A stretch of DNA of 64,000 nt, taken from contig NZ_LLKN01000003.1 in NCBI RefSeq assembly GCF_002900095.1, forward strand, positions 1 through 64,000. Direction: 5' to 3'. The DNA is from Salegentibacter mishustinae (lineage in GTDB: Bacteria > Bacteroidota > Bacteroidia > Flavobacteriales > Flavobacteriaceae). Below, one piece after another: positions 63,377-64,000 of the stretch. The notes below the pieces were generated by a model. That model searched no databases. It worked only from the letters and a program-made list of their open reading frames with translations, and had not been told where the DNA came from. Positions within the stretch are counted from its first letter, which is position 1; each line of letters begins with the position of its first letter. Position numbers and translations under genes: made by a program.

Positions 63377-64000
63377 TTTCAAGCAACAGCGAGAGATTGG
63401 AGATATTATTAGTTACACCTTTAAATTTATTCGCGAAAATTATAAGGCCTATTTTAAAAGCATTGCTAAAATTGCCTGGCCGGCTTATTTGCTTTTAATC
63501 GCCGCCGTAACTTATTATTCCTATTCTACCGTAGGCAATTCACTTATGTTCAGCCAGGATGGCGGTTTCTTTATAAGTTTTGGTTTATTAATGCTTGGTC
63601 TACTTTTGTATTTCGCGGTGATGAATGTGGCGGCCTTTCAGTTCGTTAAATCCTATGTAAGTAACTACGGGGAGACAAACCACCACGAAATTAAACAGGG
63701 CGTGAAAAAAGACCTGGGTGGAATGTTTGGTCTTGGTGCAATTACCTGGATCTTAATTTTCGCCGGACTTATAATCTTTATTATTCCCGGTATATATTTA
63801 AGTGTACCGCTAAGTATTGCAGCCGCGGTTCTTGTGTTTAAAAACGAAAGTATTGGCGGTAGTATTTCTGAAGGTTTTCACCTGGTGAAAAACAACTGGT
63901 GGACGAGTTTTATAAGTCTTTTTCTTATTTGGCTTATTGTATATGTGATTAGCTTTATTTTTCAAATCCCGGTACTTATCTACACCTTCATAAAAATGTT
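63357..64000 (+). CDS. Multi-helix membrane protein, truncated by window edge
   Basis: The frame opens at ATG 63357, inside the end of the SpoIIM-type gene, and stays open to the last base: at least 214 residues are seen. It starts MKQDYIDFKQQREIGDII and has five or so hydrophobic segments (PAYLLLIAAVTYYSY, GLLMLGLLLYFAVMNVAAF, AITWILIFAGLIIFIIPGIY, SLFLIWLIVYVISFIF). I recognise no catalytic motif; the pattern resembles DUF4013 or glycerophosphodiesterase membrane domains. The 20-base overlap implies coupled translation with the SpoIIM protein. Confidence 0.78.
   Translation, partial: MKQDYIDFKQQREIGDIISYTFKFIRENYKAYFKSIAKIAWPAYLLLIAAVTYYSYSTVGNSLMFSQDGGFFISFGLLMLGLLLYFAVMNVAAFQFVKSYVSNYGETNHHEIKQGVKKDLGGMFGLGAITWILIFAGLIIFIIPGIYLSVPLSIAAAVLVFKNESIGGSISEGFHLVKNNWWTSFISLFLIWLIVYVISFIFQIPVLIYTFIKM

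Noticed and set aside
1-64000. Prophage, insertion sequence, toxin-antitoxin, restriction or CRISPR-Cas systems
   Set aside because: No transposase, integrase, phage structural, nuclease-methylase or Cas genes are seen, and coding style is uniform across the window.

Overview
The window is chromosomal DNA of a member of the phylum Bacteroidetes, almost certainly a marine-type Flavobacteriaceae (relatives of Gramella, Salegentibacter or Zunongwangia are my inference, not a search result). The evidence is the low G+C, promoters of the Bacteroidetes type (TTG, 17-21 bases, TAnnTTTG), lineage-restricted families (DUF4294, DUF3822, DUF2911, PorP/SprF), a type IX secretion C-terminal signal, a minimal class Id-like ribonucleotide reductase and few Shine-Dalgarno sites. 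There is no sign of a prophage, insertion sequence, integrative element, CRISPR array or defence island; nearly everything reads as core chromosome.

Layout. 1-485: three tandem promoters on the minus strand that fire off the left edge, most likely the leader of a stable-RNA (rRNA or tRNA) operon. 0.5-6.2 kb: DUF4294 protein, M42 aminopeptidase, topoisomerase IB, a cNMP/CBS/DUF294 regulator and a DnaQ-like exonuclease, converging on acetyl-CoA synthetase (6.3-8.2 kb). 8.5-12 kb: a small hypothetical gene, a cobalamin riboswitch and nrdB-nrdA. 12-17.8 kb: DUF2911 protein, a coupled SRPBCC-SDR-photolyase operon, kdsB and a RecD-like helicase. 17.8-23.2 kb: hypothetical-DUF3822-rsmD, a SpoIIAA-like protein, the RNase P RNA gene (minus), dnaX and miaE. 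23.2-27.6 kb: polyphosphate group ppx, ppk1, sixA, then pdxH. 27.9-42.8 kb: a lipoprotein, then a four-gene cell-surface locus: a small secreted protein, a 3537-residue repeat adhesin with a T9SS type B C-terminus, a PorP/SprF protein and an OmpA/PD40 protein. 42.8-46.3 kb: CAP lipoprotein, rnz, STAS-like protein, pyrB, pyrR. 46.4-50.8 kb: DUF302 protein, a small conserved protein, a P-type ATPase and a ring-cleaving dioxygenase. 50.9-55.1 kb: secreted coiled-coil protein, methyltransferase, lipoprotein, ychF. 55.3-64 kb: C1 peptidase lipoprotein, recQ, a TruA-like enzyme, acyltransferase, Nudix CoA pyrophosphatase, cyclophilin lipoprotein, RDD protein, SpoIIM protein and a truncated membrane protein running off the right edge.

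The most interesting items are: (1) the giant adhesin, with twelve near-identical 82-residue repeats followed by 16 HYR modules, nine of them in three exact-length 735-bp super-repeats, beside its SprF-type partner and an unrecognised small secreted protein; (2) a B12 riboswitch in front of a B12-independent, minimal class I ribonucleotide reductase; (3) an in-frame A10 run in dnaX, containing the slippery heptamer A AAA AAG, exactly where a short gamma form would end, with stops close by in both other frames; (4) the RNase P RNA whose 3' end and U-tract lie inside the last codons of a convergent gene; (5) paired repeat-bearing long-stem elements between convergent genes. I did not find a clearly undescribed multi-gene system; the adhesin locus is the nearest candidate for new biology.
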